Assembly: GCA_009936795.1 (NCBI GenBank)
Contig: JAACDM010000637.1
Location: forward strand, 1-37,685
Length of the DNA stretch: 37,685 nucleotides
Direction: 5' to 3'
From: Verrucomicrobiaceae bacterium
GTDB taxonomy: Bacteria > Verrucomicrobiota > Verrucomicrobiia > Verrucomicrobiales > DEV007
The notes beneath the pieces are model-generated. The model had not been told where the DNA came from. It saw only the letters and a list, made by a program, of their open reading frames with translations, and ran no database searches. The translations under genes and the position numbers were made by a program. Positions 15,764 to 24,184 of the stretch are shown here, piece after piece (within the stretch, counting starts at the first letter, position 1; the number at the start of each line of letters is the position of its first letter).

Positions 15764-17233
15764 GCTCGTTGTGTCAGAAGCCTCTGAGAAGAAGTAATCC
15801 CGATAGTTCAGTTCTAGCAGGTCCTTCTTGGCCGTGCCGTCTTCTAGGCAGGCATCGATCTCTCTTTTTAGACGAGAAATGTTCGCCGGGCGCAGCATGG
15901 GGTCCTTCGTCGCCTTGCGCCAGGCCGCCAACTGATTTTGTAGACGAGCGAGCGTCTCCGCGTGTGCAGGAACGTGGGTAAGGTTGACGAATTCGTGAGG
16001 ATCCGTGTGAAGATCGTAGAGCTCAAACTCGGGCGGCTTTCGCATGCGCTGATAGGCGCCACGAACGGGCTCGGGCGTGGCATGGATCACCTTTTCCAGA
16101 CCTTCAAAGAAGCGCCGATTGGTGAAGTTATAGCCTGGGTTCACCTTGTCGGGCATGAGATTGTGGATGAGCTTGAAGCGGTCATCACGAACCGTCCGCT
16201 GTGGGTAGTAATTGTGCGCCGAGTGGGTGTGAAACTCAGTGTAGAGGTATTGCCGCCACTCGACAGGTTTCTGTTTTAGCAACGGTGTCAGCGAACGGCC
16301 AGGCAACCCACTGACGGCCTGAGCGCTAGAGATTTCTAATAACGTTGGTATGAGGTCTAACGTAGACACTAATTCGTTTCGCGCGGGTTGCGCATTCACG
16401 CCATGGCCAGCGACGATCAGTGGGATACGGACACCACCCTCATAGGATGTTCGCTTCCCGCGCAGCAGGTCCGCACCGTGATCACCCAGGTAGATGATCC
16501 TTGTGTTGTCGCGTTTCCCCGATGATTCCAGAACTTTCAACAATTCGCCTATCTGCGAATCCAGCCGGGCCATGCAGTTGTAATAGTCGGCTGTTTGCTG
16601 CCGAAGATCGGGCGAATCAAGGCCAAAGTAGGCCAGCGGTTTCACGTCTTCTCCCGTCAATGGGTTGGACGGTATCCCATCGACCTGCGTAGTGAACGGC
16701 CGATGTGCATCGGGATAGTTCACACTGAGGAAGAACGGTTTCTCACTCGTCTCTATAAACTTGGCCGCTTCCCTTGCATAATCTTTAAGCCCTTTGCGGG
16801 TGAAGTTTGATTTCGGAATCGCTTCGAAATCGAATGGAAACGCGGACTTCGGATTGATGTGTAGTTTGCCAACGATTCCTGTGCGGTAGCCTGCCTGCTT
16901 GAGACTGCGAACGAGGTTAGGAGTCTTATCGTCGTACAAGCCGAACTTCCAAGTAGCTAAGCCAATTTGTCCGTTCTGATGGGGGTACAATCCCGTCATC
17001 AATGCTGCTCGAGACTGGCTGCAGCCGGCCTGAGGAACGTAAGCTCGCTCGAACCGCACCCCAGCGGTCGCCAAGGAATCGAGAACTGGCGTTTTCACAA
17101 AGGGCTCACCATAGCAGCCGAGCTCCGGCCCATTGTCTTCCGATACTATTAATAGAATATTAGGGCGCTTATCTGCAGCAGAAGTAATGACGAGCGGAGT
17201 GGCAAGCAAGAGGAACAAGGCGAAGCATTTCAT
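15623..17233 (-). CDS. Formylglycine sulfatase (S1_8-like) with fused remnant of a second sulfatase
   Basis: This 536-residue exported sulfatase has a signal peptide (MKCFALFLLLATPLVITSAA). The catalytic segment is RPNILLIVSEDNGPELGCYG (metal ligands near S31-E32-D33) followed by AGCSQSRAALMTGLYPHQNG. Cys71 would be matured to formylglycine; the third position of the motif is Gln rather than the canonical Pro, a variant I recall from heparan-N-sulfatase-like groups. KLHINPKSAFPFDFE and IIYLGDHGADLLRGK are further family blocks. The normal domain appears to end near residue 485 (NYRDYFF); residues from about 491 belong to a broken second sulfatase and end at its premature stop. The start overlaps the upstream sulfatase gene by 4 bases (ATGA), indicating translational coupling. 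It probably removes sulfate groups from glycans in the periplasm; the substrate is inferred only from family. Confidence 0.87.
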   Translation of the reverse strand: MKCFALFLLLATPLVITSAADKRPNILLIVSEDNGPELGCYGEPFVKTPVLDSLATAGVRFERAYVPQAGCSQSRAALMTGLYPHQNGQIGLATWKFGLYDDKTPNLVRSLKQAGYRTGIVGKLHINPKSAFPFDFEAIPKSNFTRKGLKDYAREAAKFIETSEKPFFLSVNYPDAHRPFTTQVDGIPSNPLTGEDVKPLAYFGLDSPDLRQQTADYYNCMARLDSQIGELLKVLESSGKRDNTRIIYLGDHGADLLRGKRTSYEGGVRIPLIVAGHGVNAQPARNELVSTLDLIPTLLEISSAQAVSGLPGRSLTPLLKQKPVEWRQYLYTEFHTHSAHNYYPQRTVRDDRFKLIHNLMPDKVNPGYNFTNRRFFEGLEKVIHATPEPVRGAYQRMRKPPEFELYDLHTDPHEFVNLTHVPAHAETLARLQNQLAAWRKATKDPMLRPANISRLKREIDACLEDGTAKKDLLELNYRDYFFSEASDTTSKPKNVLLIAVDDLRPALGCYGDDVAITPNIDSLAKQGTTFLRTYCQ

Positions 17234-18630
17234 GGGGCTTGGTATTCTGGGTTTGGCTTCATGGGATCTGCTCCCACAGTGGTCTTCCAGGCGTGGAGCT
17301 CCGCCCGCAACTCGGCAGCACGCTTGGGCTGGGCATTCGCGAGATCTTTGGATTCCCCGAGATCAGCTGCAAGGTTGTAGAGCTCAATGGTGTCCGTTTC
17401 GAGAAACTCGATCAGCTTCCACGGGCCTTGGCGGATAATGGAGACGGGAGCGCTCGACGGGTGTCGATTGTAGTGGGGGTAATGCCAGAAGATGGATTTC
17501 CTATCAGGTGATGCTTTTTTGGTTAGGATGCCTGTTAGGCTAATGCCATCCAGGTGCTGGTGAGATTTCGGCGATAGACCAGTCGTTTCCAAGATTGTTG
17601 GATAAAGATCGGAACTGGTCGCGGGGATGGTGCTCGTCCGATCTGGATTGAGCACACCGGCACCCGCCATAATCAGCGGTACGCGAATGCCGCCTTCGTA
17701 GTGGGATCCTTTGTTGGCACGCAGTGGGCCATGCGTGGTCGCCCTGGCAAACCCGCCATTGTCGGACGTGAAGATCACGAGAGTGTTCTCAAGTAGATTC
17801 AACTCCCGAAGTGATGCCATTACCTTGCCTACCCCTTCGTCAACCGACTCGACCATCGCCGCGTAGTCTGGCGTGCCCTGCCGTTTGGACTTGGGAATGG
17901 CCGCATAGCGGTCGACCTTGTCCTTCTTCCCCTGCAAAGGCGTGTGCACATTGTAGAAGGGAAAGTAGAGAAAGAACGGCTTCTCTTGATCATGCTTACG
18001 AATCAGATTCACCGCTGCTGCCGATAGCACATCCGTCAGGTAATCGCCTTCTTTGCCGCCACTGAATGCTTGCTTCGATGCTTTGTGCGGTGTCGTGGGA
18101 ATGCGCCATGTGCCTTTGAAAGGGTAGAAGTAGCTGCCTGGCGCGCCATGATCGTCCCCAGCGATGTTGACGTTGAAACCATGATGCTGTGGTAGTGAGA
18201 ACGGCGCCCCGCCGAGATGCCATTTCCCAATATGCCAAGTCGTATAACCGGCATCCCGAAGCGCCTCAGCAATCGTGATCTCCTCCAGGGGCAAGGAACG
18301 GACAAAGCGTCCTTCACGCCTGCGATTCTTCTGGGCGTTCCACCGGCCGGCAGGCAACCACTGGGTGAGCATGAGCCGTGCAGGATACTTGCCGGTCAGG
18401 ATGGCGGCACGCGTTGGCGAACAAACGGCACAAGCCGCATAGGCATTGGTGAAACGAACACCAGATTTGGCCAAGGCATCAATGTTTGGAGTTTGATAGT
18501 ATTTGCTGCCCTGGCACCCAAGGTCCATCCACCCGAGATCATCGACGAGAAACAGAACCACATTTGGGGAACCGGAGGCAATGCCAACGGCGGCTAACAG
18601 TAGGGTAATTCCTATCTTTAATAGCTTCAT
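17230..18630 (-). CDS. Formylglycine sulfatase (arylsulfatase A-like)
   Basis: This 466-residue exported sulfatase has signal peptide MKLLKIGITLLLAAVGIASG. Metal-binding D30-D31 lie in FLVDDLGWMD, and the maturation motif C70-S-P-T-R74 in CAVCSPTRAAILTGKYPAR is canonical. Further family blocks are TWHIGKWHLGG, FFLYFPFYNVHTPL and LVIFTSDNGGFAR. Length and layout fit the S1_16-like group of glycan sulfatases common in marine Verrucomicrobiota and Bacteroidota; substrate specificity cannot be read from the sequence. It is the first gene of a two-gene minus-strand operon, overlapping the next sulfatase by 4 bases, and its start faces the propeller/heme gene at 18953 across a divergent control region. 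Confidence 0.92.
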   Translation of the reverse strand: MKLLKIGITLLLAAVGIASGSPNVVLFLVDDLGWMDLGCQGSKYYQTPNIDALAKSGVRFTNAYAACAVCSPTRAAILTGKYPARLMLTQWLPAGRWNAQKNRRREGRFVRSLPLEEITIAEALRDAGYTTWHIGKWHLGGAPFSLPQHHGFNVNIAGDDHGAPGSYFYPFKGTWRIPTTPHKASKQAFSGGKEGDYLTDVLSAAAVNLIRKHDQEKPFFLYFPFYNVHTPLQGKKDKVDRYAAIPKSKRQGTPDYAAMVESVDEGVGKVMASLRELNLLENTLVIFTSDNGGFARATTHGPLRANKGSHYEGGIRVPLIMAGAGVLNPDRTSTIPATSSDLYPTILETTGLSPKSHQHLDGISLTGILTKKASPDRKSIFWHYPHYNRHPSSAPVSIIRQGPWKLIEFLETDTIELYNLAADLGESKDLANAQPKRAAELRAELHAWKTTVGADPMKPNPEYQAP

Positions 18631-18952
18631 GGCTCAACAAACGTAGCGATTTTAGGTCTCCATTCCTAGCCTAGCTCAGTCATGAATGGATTGGCAAGGT
18701 TGAGTAGCAACTTCAAAGTAGCAAAGAGAGGGAGTTCGGCTCTGCTGGCTGGCATCCATTATCGTTGATCGATCAACCCCGCTTGAAATCCGCCCCTTAT
18801 TTGTCGCGTGTCGCCGTCTAAGGATACCCGCCCAATGCCGAGAGGCTTGAGCCATACGGACCAAGGTCGAGATTGTGTTTGGATGGCGTGGGCAAGCGAA
18901 CTTTAGAACCATGAGCTTCTCCTCCTCGCGAGAAGTCGCTAGGATCGTCTCT
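18631..18952. other. Divergent control region between sulfatase operon and propeller/heme gene
   Basis: About 320 bases without a supported gene. It separates the two divergent start codons and contains a perfect 14-base palindrome at 18764-18777 that could be an operator for both sides. A minus-strand open frame (18676-18912) has no signal peptide or domain that I recognise and was not called. No convincing -35/-10 pair was picked out. Confidence 0.5.
18764..18777. promoter_or_regulatory. Candidate operator: perfect 14-bp palindrome
   Basis: GTTGATC-GATCAAC is a perfect inverted repeat with no spacer, lying between divergent genes, a typical place for a dimeric repressor site. Similar even-centred palindromes are used by LacI-type regulators. 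No regulator gene lies next to it, so the binding protein is unknown. Confidence 0.35.
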
Positions 18953-21900
18953 ATGCACCCGCGTCTACTCTTTCTCCTTCCCTTCTTGCTCGTCTCAGTT
19001 TCCCCGGCGGCACCCGTCTTGCAGGACGATGCCTTTGATCTTCCGCCAGGATTTCACATTTACAAAGTGGCCCCGCCAGAGCTCACCGCTGGGTCCTACG
19101 ATATTACTTTTGATGGTGAGGGGCGGTTGTTGGTCGGTGATGGCAAGAATGTAAGGCGGCTTGACGACTCGGATGGGGATCAGGTCTATGACACGTACGC
19201 CATCATTGCCGAAGGGCTGGGTGGTCGTGGGCCGCAGGGGCTGGTCGTCTTTGGCGACACGCTTTACGCCGTGGGCGGGGATGGTTTGCAACGCTTCAGT
19301 GGTTATCAGTCAGGAGGCCCGTTGAAACATGAGGGGCGGCTGGGAGCTTCGTTCCGGACAGGTGGTGACCATGCAGCGCATACGATTCTTCGTGGGCTAG
19401 ATGATTACCTCTACTTTGTAAGTGGTGATGGCGGTGGTACTGGTGATCGCAAACACATCACGGAGGAGACTTCTCCCGTCCTCTATGAACGGGACGCTTC
19501 GGTGTTTCGCATTGATCCCACCGGTCAGCAGTGGGAATGTGTGGGTTCTGGAGGACGCAATCCGCCTAGCTTGGGCATGAATTACCTTGGGGAGTTCTTT
19601 AGCTTTGATAGTGACATGGAATGGCATGTTGATTTGCCCTTCTATCGCCCTGTCCGACTCAACCATTGGGCGACGGGTGGTGATCAGGGATGGCAAAGCG
19701 TGGGGGCCTACCCAAAATACTATCCTGATTGCTTGCCTGGCGTGCTCGACGTGGGCCGAGGTTCCCCCGATTGGGGGCAGTTTTATGAACACACGGCGTT
19801 CCCTGCCCATTACCGCGATGCCTTTCTCGTGTGTGATTATCAGTGGAAATCCGCCACCTCAGGTGGCTACGCCAATCCCGGGCGGGTCGTTGCTTTTCAT
19901 CTCGAACGATCGGAGGCCACGTGGAAGGCCGAGATGACTGTCCTTGCACAGCCAAAGCGCGAAAGTGATATCGGATTTGGCGTGGTCGATGTGGAAGTGG
20001 CTCCAGATGGTAGCCTGATGATCAGTGATCAGAATCAAGGGGTGTGGCGATTGTTCTACGATCCCAATTCGGACGGCATCGCTCCTGAAATAGTGCCGAC
20101 CGTTCCGTCTCAAGAGCCCTCTGTCGAGGCGATCCTTACATTACCTCAGCCGATGGCAGAATGGAGCCGTGTAGCACAGAAAGGCATGCTCGATGGGCAT
20201 GGCGAACAGCTCAGTCAGGCACTCAACGTCTGGATCCAAGACCCCGCCAAACCGTTGCGCCAACGGCTGCGTGCCTTACGTTTACGGGCACCGGCATTTC
20301 GCGATCTGAAGAGCTCACTCATTGAAGGGCTCACTCAAGATCCAAAGCCCGAGATGCGTGGCCAGGCAGCCTGGCTCGTTGGGCTTCGTCAACGTGCTGA
20401 AGAGGTTTCCTGGATCATTGGCTTGTTAGAAGATCCCGATTCCTTTGTGCGGCGTCGTGCTGCTGAGTGTTTCACACGGTTCTCCGATTCAAGAGCCGTG
20501 CCGGGCCTCGTCGCCCGGTTGTCAGATTCGGACCGATTCGTGCGTTACGCAGCAATGACCGCTTTGTCTCACCGCCCTACGGGTGAGCTTGTCGCCTTGA
20601 TGCAAGAATCTCGCGAGCCTGCTGCGCTGCTGCGCCTGTTAGTTGCGACACACCTTCGCCGGGATCGGCCGGAATCTGCGGATGTGTGCCGGGTGGTGGA
20701 GTATTTGCTTGTTGCCGAGCGGAGCGGCGACGTTGCTGCACAGTTGGATTTCCTGCGTGTGTTAGGCCTCTTTGAAAAGGAAGTCTCCAAAGATGAAGCG
20801 CTTGTAGGCCGGGTGAAGGAGTATCTTATCCAGGGTTATCCGGAAAAAGACCGCGAACTACGATGGGAGAAAGGACGCTTGCTCGGAGATTATGGGGTGG
20901 GGGAAGGATTCACGCTCATTTTAAAGGAGCTGGAACGCGAAACGGACGGCGTCACCCAGTTTCACCTTGCTGATTGTCTCTCGCGGATCTCAGCAGGATG
21001 GGCTCCAGAGGAGAGCCAGCGTCTGGTGCGTTGGCTTGTTTCGGCCCAGACGGGCTGGTTTGCCGAGTTTGAAGGCAAGGGACGGCAGTTTCCCAGTTTC
21101 TGGGGAGCAGTGCTCACGCGTCTGGGGAGCCTTCATGGGCAGGCGTTTATGGCAGAGGCCAATCAGTTTGTGAGCGGGAGCCAATTAGCAGATGTGGGTT
21201 TTAAGGTAATCCAGAAGACACCTGGTGCTGATAAGATTGTAATTGGCGCCTTGAGTGATGCGTCAGGTCTGGCAGAAACGCAGCGCTTGTTGGGTGTCCT
21301 TGAGGGAATGCCGACACCGACGGTGGTCGAAGCTCTGCTTGGCCAGCTAGACGGCACCAATGAACGTGCGCGGCGCGATGCTTTCGTTGCGGCCCTGGCT
21401 GCGCACGACCTGCCTGCGAAACGGTCGGCCCTCTTTCTTCAAGAGATTCTGAAAGTGGAAGACAAGCGTACCATCAGTCGGTGTGCGGAGCGTTTGCGGG
21501 CGGATGCCTTTACTTTCGAAGAATACGAATTCCGCAAAGACCTTCAGTTGGACCATTGGAGCGGTGAACAAGCAGTCGCATTCAGGTTACTTGAGTTGAT
21601 GGGTCAACACCCGGACGTTGTTATTGAGATTGAGGGAGCGTTGGCAGCCGTCGTCTCCCATTCCCGCCCGAGTCATCAGCCCATGCTTCAGGTCATTTGG
21701 ACATCAACAGAACAGAACAATGACGAACGTGCGTGGTTCACGCGGAGCTTTCGTCTAGAAGGTGCGCCTGTTTCGGGAAAGCTCCTCCTCACCTGCGACA
21801 ATGAATTTGAAGCCCACCTGAATGGTGAACGCGTCGCGGTGGGCAAAAACTGGGAGCGCCCGCAGACCGTGGACGTGGCTTCCAAGCTCCGGGAAGGTGA

Positions 21901-22714
21901 GAATCGGTTTTGCATTGTGGGGCTCAATCATGGCGGGCCCGCGGGCCTGGCGTTGGACCTGGCCTGGGAAACCTCTACAAGATCGGGGCGAGTCGTGACG
22001 GATACCACTTGGAAGGTGAATACGGTGGAGCCCCCAAAGGGCTGGATCACGCGGGGCGATGCGGTGGGGAACTGGTACGCTGGAAAAGATGTTAGTAAGC
22101 CGACGGACAATGTCCTGACAACCATGAAAAACCGCCTCGGGAAAGAGCCGCTCACACAGCCAGAGTCCATTCAAGAGTACTGGCAACTGTGGTATCGCCA
22201 CCGGTTTGGCCAGCCCTTCGCTCCCAGGCTGCCCCCGAGTGAACAGCTCGATGATGCCGCCCTGCACGATTTCGTTGTGGGTATGAAAGGCTACTCAGGC
22301 GATATTGCGCGTGGTCGGCAGGTCTATCTTGAAGCCAGTTGTTTCGCTTGCCACGGAGGTGTCGATGACCAATCGAGTGCGGTCTTTGGTCCCGCCTTGG
22401 CTGGGGTGACCAAACGGCTGAATGTCGGCGAATTGGCCGAAGCCCTGGTCTACCCGTCGCGTCAAGTGCCAGACCGTTTCAAAGCCCAACAAGTCCTTAC
22501 CATCGATGGGCGAACACTTGGTGGGTTTCTCACGGAACAATCGGAAGGCTTCATTGCGATCACCGATCTTCAGAATCAAGTTACCCGATTGCCACGCCGA
22601 AGCGTGAAGGAGATCGAGGCGCAAGCCACTTCACTCATGCCGGCTAAGTTGCTCAATCGCTTCAGTCTTGAGGATATCGGGCATCTCATGGCGTTCCTCC
22701 ATCAAATGAAGTAG
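18953..22714 (+). CDS. PVC-type secreted propeller/HEAT-repeat protein with C-terminal heme c domain
   Basis: The exported protein has about 1253 residues. The N-terminal part (about 25-400) is the Pirellula/Verrucomicrobium-type dehydrogenase-like beta-propeller (FDLPPGFHIYKVAPPEL, then DITFDGEGRLLVGDG). Next come HEAT-like helical repeats (about 420-800, e.g. EDPDSFVRRRAAECFTRFSD), a jelly-roll-like domain (about 917-1025, AHLNGERVAVGKNW) and a heme-binding domain (about 1115-1253) with CFACH near residue 1130 and ALVYPSRQVPDRFKAQ. These proteins are thought to oxidise sugars and pass electrons to c-type heme, but the substrate is not known. The ATG at 18953 starts a clean signal peptide (MHPRLLFLLPFLLVSVSPAAP). 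An ATG at 18911 and a TTG at 18875 are in frame but would give a long charged leader. It is divergent from the sulfatase operon, which suggests shared control. Confidence 0.87.
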   Translation: MHPRLLFLLPFLLVSVSPAAPVLQDDAFDLPPGFHIYKVAPPELTAGSYDITFDGEGRLLVGDGKNVRRLDDSDGDQVYDTYAIIAEGLGGRGPQGLVVFGDTLYAVGGDGLQRFSGYQSGGPLKHEGRLGASFRTGGDHAAHTILRGLDDYLYFVSGDGGGTGDRKHITEETSPVLYERDASVFRIDPTGQQWECVGSGGRNPPSLGMNYLGEFFSFDSDMEWHVDLPFYRPVRLNHWATGGDQGWQSVGAYPKYYPDCLPGVLDVGRGSPDWGQFYEHTAFPAHYRDAFLVCDYQWKSATSGGYANPGRVVAFHLERSEATWKAEMTVLAQPKRESDIGFGVVDVEVAPDGSLMISDQNQGVWRLFYDPNSDGIAPEIVPTVPSQEPSVEAILTLPQPMAEWSRVAQKGMLDGHGEQLSQALNVWIQDPAKPLRQRLRALRLRAPAFRDLKSSLIEGLTQDPKPEMRGQAAWLVGLRQRAEEVSWIIGLLEDPDSFVRRRAAECFTRFSDSRAVPGLVARLSDSDRFVRYAAMTALSHRPTGELVALMQESREPAALLRLLVATHLRRDRPESADVCRVVEYLLVAERSGDVAAQLDFLRVLGLFEKEVSKDEALVGRVKEYLIQGYPEKDRELRWEKGRLLGDYGVGEGFTLILKELERETDGVTQFHLADCLSRISAGWAPEESQRLVRWLVSAQTGWFAEFEGKGRQFPSFWGAVLTRLGSLHGQAFMAEANQFVSGSQLADVGFKVIQKTPGADKIVIGALSDASGLAETQRLLGVLEGMPTPTVVEALLGQLDGTNERARRDAFVAALAAHDLPAKRSALFLQEILKVEDKRTISRCAERLRADAFTFEEYEFRKDLQLDHWSGEQAVAFRLLELMGQHPDVVIEIEGALAAVVSHSRPSHQPMLQVIWTSTEQNNDERAWFTRSFRLEGAPVSGKLLLTCDNEFEAHLNGERVAVGKNWERPQTVDVASKLREGENRFCIVGLNHGGPAGLALDLAWETSTRSGRVVTDTTWKVNTVEPPKGWITRGDAVGNWYAGKDVSKPTDNVLTTMKNRLGKEPLTQPESIQEYWQLWYRHRFGQPFAPRLPPSEQLDDAALHDFVVGMKGYSGDIARGRQVYLEASCFACHGGVDDQSSAVFGPALAGVTKRLNVGELAEALVYPSRQVPDRFKAQQVLTIDGRTLGGFLTEQSEGFIAITDLQNQVTRLPRRSVKEIEAQATSLMPAKLLNRFSLEDIGHLMAFLHQMK

Positions 22715-22862
22715 GAAATTTCTACCAAAGATCGCGATAAGAATTGTAGAGGACGGAACGGCTAACTCAGTTCGTTGAAGAGCCTTGGATGGTGATCTCA
22801 GGGCAGAACTGGTTTTGGTAGCGAAGAAAGGCGCTTGATCGTTTTAGTCTTGCGACCGGTGT

Positions 22863-24038
22863 CTACAAATTGTCACCTATACCGTTGCCATCCTTGTCGG
22901 TCACTCCAGACAGTGGATGGTTGATCACAGCTTGCCAGGCAATCTTACGAAAGATGTTGTCCAAGGCGCGGCTTGGGAAAGCTCCTGGCTTGTCATCAAT
23001 ACTGACGTCCTCCTTCAGAAGTTCTGGCGATTTGCCGTAGATGGTGGCGTAGAAGACGTAGCCCTCGAGGCGGTCAAACCCTGGTCCGAGGTGGCCGAGC
23101 GGGTCCCTCCACAATGAGCGCTCTTTTTTACCGGCGGCGCGGTGGATGCCTTCGATGCCGGGTAGTTCGCCGCGGTGATAGTAGTCGACTGCCAACACCA
23201 TGGCTGCGGAAGTGGGTAAGATAAAGGCTTTGTCAGGAAATTGAGTGTTGAGAGTGGTCATGATCGTTCGGTAGGGAGCTTGCATCTGTTTCTCTAACTG
23301 GACGAAGAGTTCGTGGGTGAGCTCTTTTTCTGATTGCGGTTCCTTGTCCAATGATTGGATCGATGGCCAAGCGTCTGAGAGGAAGAATCTCATGTGTGGG
23401 TGATACTTAAGACAGTAGTCGATCCAGCAGGCGTAATACTCGGGGCGATCTTGGAAATAAGGCCCCCATATCATGGCATCCCATTCGGCATTGGCGATCG
23501 ATGTTAGTAGCTTGGGATTTGGCTTGCCCTCAAATTGGAAGATGCCGTTCTCCTCTTCCCATTTGTAGCGCGCACTTCCGGTCATGCCACCTCCAGTGTG
23601 TGCATGCAAGGGTTGCTCGAATCCCGCGCACTCGCATATGGTTGGAAAGGTCTTGAAACCTGGAATCATGAAACTGTGTCCGGTGGCGACAATCCGCAAG
23701 GCGCCGTCCGTTGGCTTCTCGAAGGACACCACCTTGGGGTAGATCTCCTTGAGTTCTTCCGGGGTGCGGTAGCACATGGCGTGCTCGGGGAACCGCTTGG
23801 CGTTCCAACCGGGATCGACCTTGAAGGTAATTTTAACGCCTCGGCGAGGGCGTTTGGCGCGCCTCTCAAGTTTCTTGCGGTGAGCTGTGGCTTCCTCCTT
23901 ACTCAGGTGGCCGTCACCATTTGCGTCTGCCTGAGGAAATTCCTTAAGTAACTTGGAAAGTTCTGCCTTGGTGATCTCTGCCGAAGTGGATCCCGCGACG
24001 ATGCAGAGTAGGGCGAGCAAAGCCATGAGGAATTTCAT
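22863..24038 (-). CDS. Secreted EF-hand protein with SGNH-like motif, function unknown
   Basis: The 391-residue exported protein has signal peptide MKFLMALLALLCIVAGSTSA. An EF-hand loop follows (D38-A-N40-G-D42-G-H-L-S-K-E-E49), and a second calcium-type loop DKDGNGIGD sits at the extreme C-terminus. The middle contains LRIVATGHSFMIPGFKTF (Ser122 in GHS) and HTGGGMTGS, which recall the first blocks of SGNH/GDSL-like hydrolases, then IANAEWDAMIWGPYF. I know this as a conserved PVC family without an assigned role; an esterase or sulfate-ester activity is possible but not shown. It converges with the propeller/heme gene and is divergent from the sulfatase gene at 24185, so its neighbours suggest a glycan-degradation context. 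Confidence 0.75.
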   Translation of the reverse strand: MKFLMALLALLCIVAGSTSAEITKAELSKLLKEFPQADANGDGHLSKEEATAHRKKLERRAKRPRRGVKITFKVDPGWNAKRFPEHAMCYRTPEELKEIYPKVVSFEKPTDGALRIVATGHSFMIPGFKTFPTICECAGFEQPLHAHTGGGMTGSARYKWEEENGIFQFEGKPNPKLLTSIANAEWDAMIWGPYFQDRPEYYACWIDYCLKYHPHMRFFLSDAWPSIQSLDKEPQSEKELTHELFVQLEKQMQAPYRTIMTTLNTQFPDKAFILPTSAAMVLAVDYYHRGELPGIEGIHRAAGKKERSLWRDPLGHLGPGFDRLEGYVFYATIYGKSPELLKEDVSIDDKPGAFPSRALDNIFRKIAWQAVINHPLSGVTDKDGNGIGDNL

Positions 24039-24184
24039 GCGGACAGCCTCTGTATCCTCGCTTTGGGGTCAAGCACCTAATCGAGCGATACGCAATGGTG
24101 AGGTTGTTCCTGACAACTCGGATTCATCATGATAGTACGGTGGGGAATGGCCTCTGCTCCGGTGGGCCTGTTGATGATTAACTA

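Noticed and set aside
18676-18912. 78-codon minus-strand open frame in the divergent gap
   Set aside because: No domain, signal peptide or convincing ribosome-binding site; composition looks like chance.
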